A stretch of DNA of 64,000 nt from Vibrio cincinnatiensis DSM 19608 (GTDB taxonomy: Bacteria > Pseudomonadota > Gammaproteobacteria > Enterobacterales > Vibrionaceae). This document shows positions 1-10,040 of this stretch, piece after piece; positions within the stretch are counted from its first letter, which is position 1, and every line of letters starts with the position of its first letter. The notes under the pieces are model-generated. The model was not told the origin of the DNA and searched no databases. It worked only from the letters and a program-made list of their open reading frames with translations. Made by a program: the position numbers and the translations under genes. The stretch is from contig NZ_FUXB01000005.1 in NCBI RefSeq assembly GCF_900167345.1, positions 186,001-250,000 of the forward strand, written 5' to 3'.

Positions 1-320
1 CTTCATCTATCGTTGACGAGGAGAGCACAACCGTTCCTCGCGTCGTTGATGAAACGCCGGTGATTGCTGAAGATCTGAGTCTCAATCATCAATTAACGAT
101 GACATTTTCAGCAGATTGCTGGATTCAAGTAAAGGATGCTACGGGTAAAACTTTATCAACGGGAATAAAAAAAGCGGGACAAACGGTCAATTTACAGGGC
201 GAAACGCCCTTACAAGTCATTCTGGGTGCGCCTGAAGGCGTTTCCGTCACATTTGCGAGTGAACCTGTTGACCTTTCTGGGTATACTTCAGGCAAAGTAG
301 CTAGATTCACCTTACCTTAG
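1..320 (+). CDS. rodZ: RodZ C-terminal part (partial at window start)
   Basis: Reading frame open from base 3 to the TAG at 318-320, so only the C-terminal ~105 residues are present. They contain the periplasmic beta-rich domain (DUF4115) that ends RodZ: a stretch around [14 protein letters not shown] followed by [15 protein letters not shown]. RodZ links the MreB cytoskeleton to the inner membrane and helps keep rod shape. Identification rests on this domain and on position: rodZ directly precedes ispG in Vibrio and E. coli. ispG begins 8 bases after the stop, implying one transcript. Confidence 0.88.
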   Translation, partial: SSIVDEESTTVPRVVDETPVIAEDLSLNHQLTMTFSADCWIQVKDATGKTLSTGIKKAGQTVNLQGETPLQVILGAPEGVSVTFASEPVDLSGYTSGKVARFTLP

Positions 321-328
321 ACAATATT

Positions 329-1453
329 ATGCACTACGAGTCTCCTATCAAACGTCGCCCCTCGACACGTATTTATGTGGGTAATGTCCCTATTGGTGAT
401 GGGGCTCCCATCGCTGTACAGTCCATGACTAACACCCGAACAACCGATGTGGCAGCGACGGTTGCTCAGATTAAAGCGTTAGAGAAAGTGGGTGCAGATA
501 TCGTTCGGGTATCCGTTCCAACGATGGATGCGGCTGAAGCATTTAAGCAAATTAAGCAGCAAGTCTCTGTGCCTTTGGTTGCTGATATTCATTTCGATTA
601 TCGTATTGCGTTAAAAGTCGCAGAGTATGGGGTCGATTGTCTACGCATCAACCCCGGCAATATTGGCAATGAAGAGCGAATTCGCTCAGTTGTCGATTGT
701 GCCCGAGATAAAGGCATTCCCATTCGTATTGGTGTGAATGGCGGATCGCTGGAAAAAGAGATCCAGATGAAATATGGCGAACCGACCCCTGAAGCGTTGG
801 TTGAATCGGCAATGCGTCATGTGGATATTCTTGATCGTCTTAACTTCGATCAATTCAAAGTCAGTGTGAAAGCCTCAGATGTTTTTCTTGCCGTCGACTC
901 CTATCGATTATTAGCGAAAAAAATCGATCAACCTCTGCATTTGGGCATTACGGAAGCGGGTGGGGCACGGGCTGGCTCCGTCAAATCTGCGGTTGGTTTA
1001 GGCATGCTATTAGCGGAAGGAATTGGTGACACGCTACGTATCTCTTTAGCGGCGGATCCTGTTGAAGAGATCAAAGTTGGATTTGATATCCTTAAATCTT
1101 TACGTATCCGTTCGCGTGGCATTAACTTTATTGCTTGTCCAAGTTGCTCTCGCCAAGAGTTTGATGTGATTGGAACGGTGAATGCTCTAGAACAACGTTT
1201 GGAAGATATTTTGACTCCGATGGATGTTTCTATTATTGGCTGTGTAGTTAATGGCCCCGGAGAAGCGGAAGTTTCTCACTTAGGGCTGGCGGGCAGCAAT
1301 AAGAAAAGTGCTTTTTATGAAGATGGCGTACGTCAAAAAGAGCGGTTTGATAATGATGACCTTATTGCTCAACTTGAAGCGAAAATTCGCGCCAAAGCCG
1401 CTCAATTAGATGTGAAAAATCGCATCGATATTCAGCAACTCGAACAAGATTAA
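329..1453 (+). CDS. ispG: 4-hydroxy-3-methylbut-2-enyl-diphosphate synthase IspG
   Basis: Converts methylerythritol cyclodiphosphate to HMBPP in the MEP isoprenoid pathway with a [4Fe-4S] cluster. The 374-residue protein has the usual length (E. coli 372). Cluster ligands are visible as C270 and C273 in [11 protein letters not shown] and C305 in [13 protein letters not shown], with the fourth ligand Glu in the following GEAE. The N-terminal TIM-barrel motif [11 protein letters not shown] is intact. It follows rodZ by 8 bases and precedes hisS by 25, consistent with the conserved operon. Confidence 0.97.
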   Translation: MHYESPIKRRPSTRIYVGNVPIGDGAPIAVQSMTNTRTTDVAATVAQIKALEKVGADIVRVSVPTMDAAEAFKQIKQQVSVPLVADIHFDYRIALKVAEYGVDCLRINPGNIGNEERIRSVVDCARDKGIPIRIGVNGGSLEKEIQMKYGEPTPEALVESAMRHVDILDRLNFDQFKVSVKASDVFLAVDSYRLLAKKIDQPLHLGITEAGGARAGSVKSAVGLGMLLAEGIGDTLRISLAADPVEEIKVGFDILKSLRIRSRGINFIACPSCSRQEFDVIGTVNALEQRLEDILTPMDVSIIGCVVNGPGEAEVSHLGLAGSNKKSAFYEDGVRQKERFDNDDLIAQLEAKIRAKAAQLDVKNRIDIQQLEQD

Positions 1454-1478
1454 TCTCAATGGTATTACGGTAAGTATT

Positions 1479-2747
1479 GTGGCAAAGACTATTCAAGCAA
1501 TTCGAGGTATGAACGACTGCCTCCCAACTCAGTCTCCGCTTTGGCAAAAAGTGGAAGGCGCGGTAAAAAACGTGATCAGTGCATATGGCTACAGTGAAGT
1601 TCGTATGCCTATCGTTGAGATGACACATCTATTTAGCCGTGCAATTGGTGAAGTCACCGATGTGGTTGAAAAAGAGATGTACACATTTGAAGACCGTAAT
1701 GGAGATAGCTTAACTCTTCGCCCAGAAGGTACGGCCGGTTGTGTCCGTTCGGGAATCGAAAATGGGTTGCTCTATAACCAAGAGCAACGCTTGTGGTATA
1801 TGGGGCCAATGTTCCGCCACGAGCGTCCACAAAAAGGACGTTATCGCCAATTTCATCAATGTGGTGTTGAAGTTTTTGGCATTGATGGGCCAGATGTTGA
1901 TGCCGAACTTATCATGATGACCGCTCGTTTATGGCGTGATTTAGGGATTGCTGAACATGTTCGCTTAGAACTGAACTCTATCGGTTCATTGGAGGCGCGT
2001 GCTAACTATCGTAGCGCCCTAATCGACTATTTAGAGCAGTACCAAGAGGTATTGGATGAAGATTGTAAGCGCCGTATGTATACCAACCCACTGCGTGTTT
2101 TAGACACAAAGAATCCAGACGTTCAAGCTATATTGGGCGATGCGCCGAAACTCTCCGAATATTTGGATTTAGATTCAAAACAACATTTTGCCGGTTTGTG
2201 TGAACTTCTTGACGCAGCAGGCATCGAATACACCGTGAATGAGCGTTTAGTTCGTGGGTTAGATTATTATAACCGAACCGTTTTTGAGTGGATTACCGAA
2301 AGTTTAGGCGCGCAAGGCACTGTGTGTGGCGGTGGCCGCTATGATGGGCTGGTTGAGCAATTAGGCGGAAAATCCACCCCTGCCGTCGGCTTTGCGATGG
2401 GACTTGAACGCTTAGTATTAATGATGGAAACCTTAGGAAATACAGAAGTCCGTCGTTCGGTTGATGTTTATGTGGTGACCGCTGGTGAAGGTACAACGAT
2501 GGCTGGCATGAAACTGGCTGAACAGTTACGTGAACAGTTGCCGGGATTACGAGTCATGAACCATTGTGGTGGCGGTAGCTTTAAGAAACAATTTAAACGT
2601 GCAGATAAAGTGGGTGCAGCGGTTGCCCTTGTTTTAGGTGAAAATGAAGTGGCAGAACAGACCGTTGTACTGAAAGATTTAATGGGTGGTGAACAAACCA
2701 CCTTCTCTCAAAGCGAGATAGCAAGCCAGTTGGCGCATCTTGTCTAA
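1479..2747 (+). CDS. hisS: Histidyl-tRNA synthetase
   Basis: Class II aminoacyl-tRNA synthetase charging tRNA-His in the cytoplasm. 422 residues, close to E. coli (424). Visible motifs: N-terminal [12 protein letters not shown], motif 2 around [17 protein letters not shown], the histidine-binding [15 protein letters not shown], and motif 3 [14 protein letters not shown]...GFAMGLERL, followed by the anticodon-binding domain. The start is GTG at 1479 ([10 protein letters not shown]), matching the conserved N-terminus. Lies between ispG and yfgM in the same orientation. Confidence 0.97.
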   Translation: MAKTIQAIRGMNDCLPTQSPLWQKVEGAVKNVISAYGYSEVRMPIVEMTHLFSRAIGEVTDVVEKEMYTFEDRNGDSLTLRPEGTAGCVRSGIENGLLYNQEQRLWYMGPMFRHERPQKGRYRQFHQCGVEVFGIDGPDVDAELIMMTARLWRDLGIAEHVRLELNSIGSLEARANYRSALIDYLEQYQEVLDEDCKRRMYTNPLRVLDTKNPDVQAILGDAPKLSEYLDLDSKQHFAGLCELLDAAGIEYTVNERLVRGLDYYNRTVFEWITESLGAQGTVCGGGRYDGLVEQLGGKSTPAVGFAMGLERLVLMMETLGNTEVRRSVDVYVVTAGEGTTMAGMKLAEQLREQLPGLRVMNHCGGGSFKKQFKRADKVGAAVALVLGENEVAEQTVVLKDLMGGEQTTFSQSEIASQLAHLV

Positions 2748-2788
2748 CAACGCTAGTTTTTGAGATTTCTGATTTAAGAGGACAGGAA

Positions 2789-3403
2789 GTGGAACTCTAC
2801 GATACCGAAGAACAACAAGTTGAAGCGATCAAAGATTGGTGGAAAGAGAATGGCAAGGCTGTCATTTTAGGTGCTGTTATTGGTTTGGGGGGGCTATTTG
2901 GCTGGCGTTACTATCAACAATCAGTGACCGCTAACCAAGAGGCCGCTTCAGAAAGCTATACTCAAGCAATACAAAGTTTGGCCACCAAAGGCATTGATGC
3001 AGAGTCAGACCTTCAAGGATTTATTGATAGTCAGAATAAGTCGGAATATTCGGTTTTAGCCGCGATGCAGTTAGCGAAAGTTCAGGTTGATGCCGGCCAT
3101 TTAGATGAAGCGTTAGCTCAGCTTGAATGGGCCAAAAATGTCACTCAAGATGCAGCATTAAAGCCTCTTCTTTCTTATCGTTTGGCTCGTTTGCAGGCAG
3201 AGCAAGGGTTATATGATGAGGCTCTGGCTGAACTGGCGACAGTAAAAGACGTGAGTTGGACTGGCCGTGTCGCTGAGTTACGTGGTGATATTTCGCTACG
3301 TAGTGGCGATAAAGAGGCTGCTTATGTGGCCTATACGGAAGCACAACAAGCGAGTGATGCGAGTCAGACTTTGCAAATGAAGTTGGATGATCTGGCCAGA
3401 TAA
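2789..3403 (+). CDS. yfgM: YfgM family TPR protein, SecYEG/periplasmic chaperone partner
   Basis: 204 residues (E. coli YfgM 206). A short cytosolic start (MELYDTEEQQVEAIKDWWKENG) is followed by one membrane segment (about residues 24-42) and a TPR-like helical periplasmic region. In E. coli YfgM is an inner-membrane protein near SecYEG and PpiD. GTG start at 2789 with an upstream AGGAC-type ribosome site. bamB starts 12 bases after its stop, as in the conserved hisS-yfgM-bamB order. Confidence 0.93.
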   Translation: MELYDTEEQQVEAIKDWWKENGKAVILGAVIGLGGLFGWRYYQQSVTANQEAASESYTQAIQSLATKGIDAESDLQGFIDSQNKSEYSVLAAMQLAKVQVDAGHLDEALAQLEWAKNVTQDAALKPLLSYRLARLQAEQGLYDEALAELATVKDVSWTGRVAELRGDISLRSGDKEAAYVAYTEAQQASDASQTLQMKLDDLAR

Positions 3404-3415
3404 GGGCATAAGTGG

Positions 3416-4576
3416 ATGAAAAAAATATTCAGCAAAGTGCTTTTGTCAGCCGCGGTATTTGTGGGATTGGCTGGGTGCTCTGGCGAAGAAGAAAATATCA
3501 TAATGGCTCCACTTCCTATCGTTAACAGTGAATTTACCCCCCATTCTCTGTGGAGTAGCTCTGTAGGAAGTGGCGTTGGTCACTATTTCTCAAACCTGAC
3601 TCCTGAATATGCTTATGATAAGGTTTTTGTCGCCAGTCGAGACGGGGAGGTTAAAGCCCTCAATCCTGAAAATGGTAAATTATTGTGGCGTGTCAATGTT
3701 CGCCAAAGTATGCCCGCTCGTCTTTCTGGCGGGATAGTCGCGGCTTATGGGCAGATCTTCATTGGCAGTGAAAATGGTGAAGTGCTTGCTTTAGAGGCTA
3801 CAACTGGAGAGGTTAACTGGCGGGCGAATGTTGAAGGTGAAGTGCTTGCCCCTGTTGCAGCAGATAATCATTTCATCATCGTTAATAGTAGCCGAGGGAT
3901 CCTAGTTGCCCTTGATGCACGTACGGGTGAACAAAAGTGGACGATCAGTACGGAAGTCCCTAGTTTAACGCTACGTGGTGATAGCCGCCCAGTGACAGCA
4001 TCTGGTGGTGTATTTTGGGGGACACCGAATGGTCGTTTAGCGGCTGCGATTATTGAGCGGGGTCAACTGATTTGGCAATTGCCAGTAGGGCAGCCACAAG
4101 GTGCGACAGAAATTGATCGGCTGGTGGATGTGGATGCCGCTCCCCTTATCATTGGTGCTAATTTATATACCATCGGCTTTAATGGGCAGCTGATGTCCAT
4201 TGATTTGCGTTCAGGGAATGCAATATGGAAACGTAACTATTCTTCTACAACCGATATGGTGAGTGATGGTAGCCGGTTATTCCTGATTACCGATAAAGAC
4301 CATGTTGTTGCGGTTGATGCTCGAAGTGGAACCGAGCTTTGGAGCAATAAACAATTGGAACACCGATTATTAACTGCTCCCAAAATCATTGAGGGGTATG
4401 TGGTGGTCGGAGATAGTGAAGGTTATCTACATTGGTTTGATCGCAGCAGCGGTGAGTTTGTCGCCCAGCAACTCATTCATAAAAGTGGTTTTGCCGTCGG
4501 TCCTGTCGCTTTAGAGGATGGGTATCTGGTGACCACTCGTGATGGTAGAATAAAGAAACTGACGATCCGCAAATAA
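3416..4576 (+). CDS. bamB: Outer membrane protein assembly factor BamB
   Basis: Lipoprotein subunit of the BAM complex, an eight-bladed beta-propeller that helps insert outer-membrane barrels. The signal peptide ends in VGLAGC with the lipidated cysteine at residue 21. The body shows the repeated PQQ-like blades, e.g. GKLLWRVNV, GEVNWRANV, GEQKWTIS, GTELWSNK. 386 residues, as expected. Follows yfgM closely and is followed by a hairpin terminator, so it probably closes the rodZ-bamB transcript. Confidence 0.95.
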   Translation: MKKIFSKVLLSAAVFVGLAGCSGEEENIIMAPLPIVNSEFTPHSLWSSSVGSGVGHYFSNLTPEYAYDKVFVASRDGEVKALNPENGKLLWRVNVRQSMPARLSGGIVAAYGQIFIGSENGEVLALEATTGEVNWRANVEGEVLAPVAADNHFIIVNSSRGILVALDARTGEQKWTISTEVPSLTLRGDSRPVTASGGVFWGTPNGRLAAAIIERGQLIWQLPVGQPQGATEIDRLVDVDAAPLIIGANLYTIGFNGQLMSIDLRSGNAIWKRNYSSTTDMVSDGSRLFLITDKDHVVAVDARSGTELWSNKQLEHRLLTAPKIIEGYVVVGDSEGYLHWFDRSSGEFVAQQLIHKSGFAVGPVALEDGYLVTTRDGRIKKLTIRK

Positions 4577-4597
4577 ATCGTGATACAATTCACAATT

Positions 4598-4632
4598 GGC
4601 TCCTGGCTGGAAACAGTTAGGAGCCGTTTTGT
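4598..4632 (+). terminator. Rho-independent terminator after bamB
   Basis: Perfect 7-bp stem GGCTCCT (4598-4604) with AGGAGCC (4619-4625), 14-base loop, then GTTTTG. The short T run makes it moderate. It lies 22 bases past the bamB stop and separates bamB from der. Confidence 0.6.
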
Positions 4633-4652
4633 TGAGATAAACCTTGAGTTTA

Positions 4653-4709
4653 TATACCCAAATGACTTGTGAATGCTAAGCTTATTAACAGAGTTGCGAA
4701 GTCATTTCA
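4653..4709. repeat. Inverted repeat in the bamB-der gap
   Basis: Nine-base perfect arms AAATGACTT (4660-4668) and AAGTCATTT (4699-4707) flank a ~30-base centre. The left end (TATACCCAAATGACTTG) resembles a short palindromic repeat I associate with Vibrio and Photobacterium intergenic regions. Only one copy is present here, so membership of a dispersed family is unproven. Confidence 0.4.
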
Positions 4710-4747
4710 GTATAATTACATAAGAAAGAATCATTATTGAGGTTGTT

Positions 4748-6235
4748 ATGATACCTGTTGTTGCTCTTGTTGGGCGTCCTAATGTAGGTAAATCGACGTT
4801 ATTTAACCGACTCACCCGTACACGAGATGCACTGGTAGCGGACTTCCCTGGTTTAACGCGTGATCGGAAATATGGTCAAGCCAAGTTAGGTGAACATGAA
4901 TTTATTGTGATTGATACCGGAGGTATTGATGGCAGTGAAGAAGGTGTAGAAACTAAGATGGCTCAGCAATCGTTAGCAGCGATTGATGAGGCGGATGTTG
5001 TTCTATTCATGGTGGATGGCCGATCTGGGTTGACAGTTGCTGATGAAGCGATAGCTCAGCATCTACGTCGTATCGAAAAGAATGCCATTTTGGTGGTAAA
5101 CAAAGTGGATGGTATTGATGCAGAATCAGCCAGTGCTGAATTTTGGCAACTAGGGATGGGCCAGCAAATGTACCATATTGCGGCCGCACATGGCCGTGGT
5201 GTGGGAGCATTAATTGACCGAGCTCTAAGCCCTTTAGCAGAACAAATGCAGCAGCAAGCTGCAGAGTTAGAAGATTTAACTCAATTTGAAGACAGCGAAC
5301 CTGAGCAAGTTGAGTATACCGAAGAAGAAGCGGAAGCGGTTTATCAGCGTTTGCAAGATCAACCGATTAAGTTAGCCATTATTGGCCGACCTAATGTGGG
5401 GAAATCGACCCTAACCAACCGCATTCTTGGTGAAGAACGAGTCGTGGTCTATGACATGCCCGGTACCACGCGTGACTCGATCTATATCCCGATGCAGCGT
5501 GATGAACGTGAGTATGTATTGATTGATACTGCGGGTGTTCGTCGTCGTAAACGTATTAATGAAACGGTAGAGAAATTTTCTGTCGTAAAAACGCTAAAAG
5601 CGATAGAAGATGCTAACGTTGTTCTGCTTATTGTGGATGCCCGTGAAAACATCTCAGATCAAGATTTGAGCTTATTAGGTTTTGCGCTAAATGCAGGACG
5701 TTCTATTGTTATTGCTGTAAATAAATGGGATGGATTAACCACAGACATAAAAGAGCGAGTGAAGAAAGAGTTGGATCGTCGCTTAGGATTTGTGGATTTT
5801 GCTCGTATTCACTTTATTTCTGCTTTACACGGTACGGGAGTTGGGCACTTATTTGAGTCTGTGCAAGAAGCTTATCGTTCTGCGACGACACGTGTTGGCA
5901 CATCCGTTTTGACGCGCATTATGAAGATGGCAACCGATGATCATCAGCCTCCAATGATTCGTGGACGAAGAGTGAAACTTAAATATGCTCATGCTGGTGG
6001 CTATAATCCACCAATTATTGTTATTCACGGCAACCAAGTGAATGATTTACCGGATTCGTATAAGCGCTATTTGATGAACTACTACCGTAAGTCATTAGAT
6101 ATTATGGGAACTCCCATTCGAATTCAGTTCCAGAACAGTGAAAACCCATTTGAAACAAAATCGAACAAAATGACTCTATCTCAAGAGCGTAAACGCAAGC
6201 GCTTAATGAGTATGGTTAAAGATCGACGTAAGTAA
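4748..6235 (+). CDS. der: Ribosome assembly GTPase Der (EngA)
   Basis: Essential GTPase for 50S subunit maturation. 495 residues with two tandem G domains: the first Walker [10 protein letters not shown] is at residues 9-17 and the second identical motif near residue 213, each followed by DTGG/DTAG and NKVD/NKWD elements. An acidic linker joins them and a KH-like C-terminal domain ends in a basic tail ([15 protein letters not shown]). ATG at 4748 gives the canonical N-terminus. Preceded by its own gap and followed by a strong terminator. Confidence 0.97.
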   Translation: MIPVVALVGRPNVGKSTLFNRLTRTRDALVADFPGLTRDRKYGQAKLGEHEFIVIDTGGIDGSEEGVETKMAQQSLAAIDEADVVLFMVDGRSGLTVADEAIAQHLRRIEKNAILVVNKVDGIDAESASAEFWQLGMGQQMYHIAAAHGRGVGALIDRALSPLAEQMQQQAAELEDLTQFEDSEPEQVEYTEEEAEAVYQRLQDQPIKLAIIGRPNVGKSTLTNRILGEERVVVYDMPGTTRDSIYIPMQRDEREYVLIDTAGVRRRKRINETVEKFSVVKTLKAIEDANVVLLIVDARENISDQDLSLLGFALNAGRSIVIAVNKWDGLTTDIKERVKKELDRRLGFVDFARIHFISALHGTGVGHLFESVQEAYRSATTRVGTSVLTRIMKMATDDHQPPMIRGRRVKLKYAHAGGYNPPIIVIHGNQVNDLPDSYKRYLMNYYRKSLDIMGTPIRIQFQNSENPFETKSNKMTLSQERKRKRLMSMVKDRRK

Positions 6236-6254
6236 AACGAACCTCCTCAAACTG

Positions 6255-6284
6255 AAACCCAAGCCTTGTGCTTGGGTTTTTTAT
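6255..6284 (+). terminator. Rho-independent terminator after der
   Basis: Ten-base arms AAACCCAAGC (6255-6264) and GCTTGGGTTT (6270-6279), five-base loop, followed by a run of six T. Typical intrinsic terminator 20 bases past the der stop. Confidence 0.88.
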
Positions 6285-6725
6285 TTCATGGTCTCTTCAT
6301 CCCTATTTTTCTTGTTTATCTTCCTCTCATTCGTCATTCACTTTTATCGCTCTCGCTCGGGAAGCACCTTAAAATAGTGGCATCACTAGCATTGAATTTT
6401 GGGTTTTATTCATTAAGTGATCGAAGAATGATCTTTTTCTTAAATGCTGAATTTTGTGCTTTATTCTCACGTGATTAGTTTTTTTATCTGTTTAAAATGC
6501 AAATGCAGAATATGTAACTTATGCTTTCGGGCTGTGGTGATATAAATGTTCTTTTGATAGGAGATCGCTGCTCATGCTAAATAAAGCAAAAGATCAGATA
6601 GTGATCTCTTGTGGCAGTGTGATTAAAAAGTAGGGTATAAACGTGCATTTGAGTGAATATGATAGGTTTGTACTCTTAATGCCTTAACGTTATTATCCAA
6701 GGAAAAAGAACATAGGAAAGAAATT
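6285..6725. other. Intergenic AT-rich stretch between der terminator and the zinc-ribbon gene
   Basis: I see no convincing gene. One open frame beginning inside the der terminator (6266-6478) is hydrophobic, low-complexity and has no ribosome site. The promoter of the following small gene should lie here, but I see no clear -35/-10 pair. Confidence 0.5.
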
Positions 6726-6947
6726 ATGGATGCAGTCTGTCCACAATGTGATCATACGCTAGAGTGGGATGGACAGTACTATTGTGTGCTGTGTCAGGTT
6801 CATTATAAGAAAATAGCGTATTGTCCTGACTGTGCTGGAGAATTAGAAAAGCTTCAGGCATGCGGTGCTGCGAGCTATTTCTGCAATCAGTGTAATGAGT
6901 TGAAATCCAAATCACGGGTTCGAATCGAGTTTCATAAAATCGATTAA
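6726..6947 (+). CDS. yfgJ: YfgJ-like zinc-ribbon protein
   Basis: 73-residue protein with four CxxC knuckles (CPQC, CVLC, CPDC, CNQC), forming two zinc ribbons as in E. coli YfgJ (zinc-ribbons family, ~71 residues). Function unknown. Its genomic place next to der and xseA is conserved. ATG at 6726 follows an AAGAAAT region. Its stop overlaps the stop of the convergent xseA by a few bases, with no visible terminator between them. Confidence 0.82.
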   Translation: MDAVCPQCDHTLEWDGQYYCVLCQVHYKKIAYCPDCAGELEKLQACGAASYFCNQCNELKSKSRVRIEFHKID

Positions 6948-8275
6948 TCTACCGTGGAATGTATTTCTCCTTGTGCAAGGCGTGTTACCAGCTTATCACC
7001 CCTTTTGATTTCATCAACGCTGTGGATCACTTTCCCTCGATCATTTTGAGTGATGGAATAGCCACGTGAGAGTGTCGCTAGTGGGCTAACCGTATTTAGC
7101 TTATCGATGAGTAAGGTATAGCGATGCTGGGAGGCGAGTAGGGCTCGTTCCATGGCCGTGGTAAGTTGGCCCTCACATAAGATCAAACGATGTTTCTGCT
7201 CTCGTAGCTGTTTTTCTGGGGAACGTAATTGTAAACGATGATGTGACCTTGCAACATGCTGATTGGCGGTCGATAAATAGCGTTGAATTGCTCGTTCTAC
7301 ACGTAAGTTCAGGTCGTCTAACTGCTGTTGTTGGCGCTGTAACCGATGAATGGGATGCTGTTTATCCAACTGATGCTGTCGCTGCTTTAAATGAGCTTGC
7401 TGGTGAGTGAAATAGTAACGTATCGCGCCCGCCAGTTTTTGTTGATAGCTCGCCAGTTTTTGCTTTTTATGGCTATTATCTCTACTGACCATTTCAGCAG
7501 CAGCCGAAGGCGTTGGTGCTCGCATATCTGCGACAAAATCGGCAATGGTGACATCAATCTCATGTCCGACAGCACTAATAATTGGAATTTCACTGGCAGC
7601 GATGGTTCGAGCAACAATTTCGTGGTTAAAACACCATAAATCTTCCAGTGAGCCACCACCTCGCCCCACGATTAATACATCACATTCTGCACGTGAGTTA
7701 GCACAGCCAATGGCTTGAGCTATTTGCAATGCGGCATCTTCTCCTTGAACCAAGGTTGGATAGATGATCACCGGTAAGCTAGGATCACGACGTTTGAGTA
7801 CCTGTAAAATATCATGCAGTGCGGCTCCTGTTTTTGAGGTAATAATGCCAACACAGTGTGGATGTTCTGGAAGCGTTTTCTTTAGCTGTTGAGAAAATAG
7901 CCCTTCTGCAGCAAGTTGCATTTTGAGTTGATCAAACTCTTGCTGTAGCCTCCCGTCGCCTTCTGGTTGCATGTTCTCGATAATAATTTGGTAATCACCA
8001 CGAGGCTCATAAAGAGAGAGGCGAGCCTTAACTAGGACTTGCTGACCATTGTGTGGTTTGAAGCGAACAAGACGATTACTGCCTTTGAACATGGCGCATT
8101 TTACTTGGGCTCGGCTATCTTTGAGGCTTAAATACCAGTGACCAGAAACTGGAGCTGAAAAATTGGAGATTTCGCCGACGAGCCATACCACGCCCATTTC
8201 ATTTTCAAGTAACAAGCGAACTTCTGCATTCAGACGAGAGACGGTATAAATATTTTGATGAGTCAAGGAGGGCAC
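6944..8275 (-). CDS. xseA: Exodeoxyribonuclease VII large subunit
   Basis: Large subunit of the single-strand DNA exonuclease that, with XseB, takes part in DNA repair. 443 residues: N-terminal OB fold ([24 protein letters not shown]), catalytic core with [16 protein letters not shown] and [28 protein letters not shown], then a long Gln-rich coiled coil and the conserved end LSRGYSI. GTG start at 8275. Divergent from guaB, as in most gammaproteobacteria. Confidence 0.96.
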   Translation of the reverse strand: MPSLTHQNIYTVSRLNAEVRLLLENEMGVVWLVGEISNFSAPVSGHWYLSLKDSRAQVKCAMFKGSNRLVRFKPHNGQQVLVKARLSLYEPRGDYQIIIENMQPEGDGRLQQEFDQLKMQLAAEGLFSQQLKKTLPEHPHCVGIITSKTGAALHDILQVLKRRDPSLPVIIYPTLVQGEDAALQIAQAIGCANSRAECDVLIVGRGGGSLEDLWCFNHEIVARTIAASEIPIISAVGHEIDVTIADFVADMRAPTPSAAAEMVSRDNSHKKQKLASYQQKLAGAIRYYFTHQQAHLKQRQHQLDKQHPIHRLQRQQQQLDDLNLRVERAIQRYLSTANQHVARSHHRLQLRSPEKQLREQKHRLILCEGQLTTAMERALLASQHRYTLLIDKLNTVSPLATLSRGYSITQNDRGKVIHSVDEIKRGDKLVTRLAQGEIHSTVD

Positions 8276-8364
8276 CGCTAATTGAACCAGACGTGAGTAT
8301 GGAAATTAGCGGCAATATAATACATATCAAGGGGGGGATTGCAAATTAAAAATAAAAAAATGAG

Positions 8365-8393
8365 TGGTCAATCGATTACTCAGGGCGTATAAT
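8365..8393 (+). promoter_or_regulatory. Predicted guaBA promoter
   Basis: TGGTCA (8365-8370, 4/6 to consensus) and a perfect TATAAT (8388-8393) separated by exactly 17 bases, 92 bases upstream of the guaB ATG. Best sigma70-like match in the xseA-guaB gap. Confidence 0.65.
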
Positions 8394-8485
8394 CCCTCCG
8401 CAATATCAAATCTAAATCCCTTTGTTCTGCGAAACGATGAAGTGGATTTAATACTCTTTAACATCTATGTTGTGAGATATTGCTA

Positions 8486-9949
8486 ATGCTACGAATTGCT
8501 AAAGAAGCACTAACCTTCGATGACGTTTTACTCGTTCCTGCACATTCTACTGTTCTTCCGAACACCGCCGATCTTCGTACCCGACTTACTCAAAATATCA
8601 CGCTAAACATTCCGATGATTTCAGCGTCGATGGATACAGTAACAGAAGCGCGCCTAGCAATTGCTCTTGCACAAGAAGGTGGTCTTGGTTTTATCCATAA
8701 GAACATGTCTATTGAACAGCAAGCAGAAGAAGTTCGCCAAGTTAAGATCTTTGAAGCGGGTGTGGTTACCAACCCTGTAACGGTTCGCCCTGACGCAACG
8801 ATTGCCGATGTGATGACTTTAACCAAAAAACACGGTTTTGCTGGTTTCCCTGTGGTGTCAGAAAATAATGAATTGGTTGGGATCATTACTGGTCGAGATG
8901 TTCGCTTCGTGACGGATCTTTCTAAACTGGTGTCGGATGTGATGACACCGAAAGATCGCCTAGCAACGGTTAAAGAAGGTGCCTCTCGTGAAGAGGTTCA
9001 AGAACGTATGCATAAAGCGCGTGTTGAAAAAGTCTTGGTCGTGAATGACGATTTTCAGCTAACCGGTATGATCACCGCAAAAGACTTCTACAAAGCAGAA
9101 AGCAAACCCAATGCCTGTAAAGACGAACAAGGCCGACTACGAGTTGGGGCCGCTGTTGGTGCTGCACCTGGTAATGAAGAGCGAGTAAAAGCATTGGTTG
9201 AAGCGGGCGTGGATGTCTTACTGATTGATTCTTCTCATGGTCATTCAGAAGGGGTATTACAACGTATTCGTGAAACGCGTGCGGCTTATCCTGATCTCGA
9301 TATTATCGGTGGTAACGTTGCAACGGCTGAAGGTGCTCGTGCATTGATTGAAGCCGGAGTTAGCGCTGTTAAAGTGGGTATTGGCCCAGGGTCTATCTGT
9401 ACCACGCGTATTGTTACTGGGGTGGGTGTACCTCAGGTTACCGCTATTGCAGATGCGGCAGGCGTTGCTAATGAACATGGTATTCCTGTTATTGCTGATG
9501 GTGGTATTCGTTTCTCTGGTGATATTTCAAAAGCGATTGCGGCCGGCGCGTCGTGTGTGATGGTCGGTTCTATGTTTGCCGGAACAGAAGAAGCTCCAGG
9601 TGAAGTTATCCTTTATCAAGGTCGTTCTTACAAAGCTTACCGCGGCATGGGATCGCTCGGTGCGATGTCTAAAGGCTCGTCTGATCGTTACTTCCAAACA
9701 GACAATGCCGCCGATAAACTGGTTCCAGAAGGAATTGAAGGCCGTATTGCCTATAAAGGTCACCTTAAAGAGATCGTACACCAGCAGATGGGCGGCCTAC
9801 GCTCATGCATGGGGCTAACGGGCTCTGCAGATATTGAAGCATTACGAACTCAAGCACAGTTTGTCCGTATTTCAGGTGCTGGCATGAAAGAGTCTCACGT
9901 TCATGACGTACAGATTTCAAAAGAAGCCCCAAATTACCGTATGGGTTAA
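8486..9949 (+). CDS. guaB: Inosine-5'-monophosphate dehydrogenase
   Basis: Oxidises IMP to XMP with NAD, the first committed step to GMP. ATG at 8486 gives the canonical start [16 protein letters not shown] (487 residues); a TTG two codons earlier is less likely. TIM barrel with the catalytic cysteine C305 in [18 protein letters not shown], and two CBS modules inserted at about residues 93-204. Forms an operon with guaA, with a 91-base gap holding a PurR-like palindrome and a hairpin. Confidence 0.97.
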   Translation: MLRIAKEALTFDDVLLVPAHSTVLPNTADLRTRLTQNITLNIPMISASMDTVTEARLAIALAQEGGLGFIHKNMSIEQQAEEVRQVKIFEAGVVTNPVTVRPDATIADVMTLTKKHGFAGFPVVSENNELVGIITGRDVRFVTDLSKLVSDVMTPKDRLATVKEGASREEVQERMHKARVEKVLVVNDDFQLTGMITAKDFYKAESKPNACKDEQGRLRVGAAVGAAPGNEERVKALVEAGVDVLLIDSSHGHSEGVLQRIRETRAAYPDLDIIGGNVATAEGARALIEAGVSAVKVGIGPGSICTTRIVTGVGVPQVTAIADAAGVANEHGIPVIADGGIRFSGDISKAIAAGASCVMVGSMFAGTEEAPGEVILYQGRSYKAYRGMGSLGAMSKGSSDRYFQTDNAADKLVPEGIEGRIAYKGHLKEIVHQQMGGLRSCMGLTGSADIEALRTQAQFVRISGAGMKESHVHDVQISKEAPNYRMG

Positions 9950-9965
9950 ACGTAAACGTTTGCTT
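9950..9965. promoter_or_regulatory. PurR-box-like palindrome between guaB and guaA
   Basis: ACGTAAACGTTTGCTT matches the E. coli PurR operator consensus ACGCAAACGTTTNCGT at nearly every defined position, including the central AAACGTTT. It begins right at the guaB stop codon, 76 bases before guaA. Known: E. coli guaBA is PurR-regulated from upstream of guaB. An internal site would be unusual and is unproven. Confidence 0.5.
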
Positions 9966-9986
9966 TTTTCCTTGATGACCTATCGA

Positions 9987-10014
9987 GAGGCGAGTAGACT
10001 CGCCTCCGTTTCTT
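9987..10014 (+). terminator. Hairpin between guaB and guaA (possible partial terminator)
   Basis: Eight-base perfect arms GAGGCGAG (9987-9994) and CTCGCCTC (9999-10006) with a TAGA loop, followed by CGTTTCTT. The stem is GC-rich but the T run is interrupted, so some read-through into guaA (start 10041) is expected. It could set the guaB:guaA ratio. Confidence 0.55.
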
Positions 10015-10040
10015 AATTTAGCTGATAAGATTGCTTAATA

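Noticed and set aside
4711..4747. TATAAT at 4711 as a der promoter
   Set aside because: No acceptable -35 at 16-18 bases upstream; left unannotated.
6266..6478. 70-codon hydrophobic open frame after der
   Set aside because: It begins inside the der terminator, has no ribosome site, and its composition is that of random AT-rich sequence.
8394..8485. Possible PurR box in the guaB leader (GCGAAACGATGAAG)
   Set aside because: Only the AAACG core matches; the flanks disagree with the consensus.
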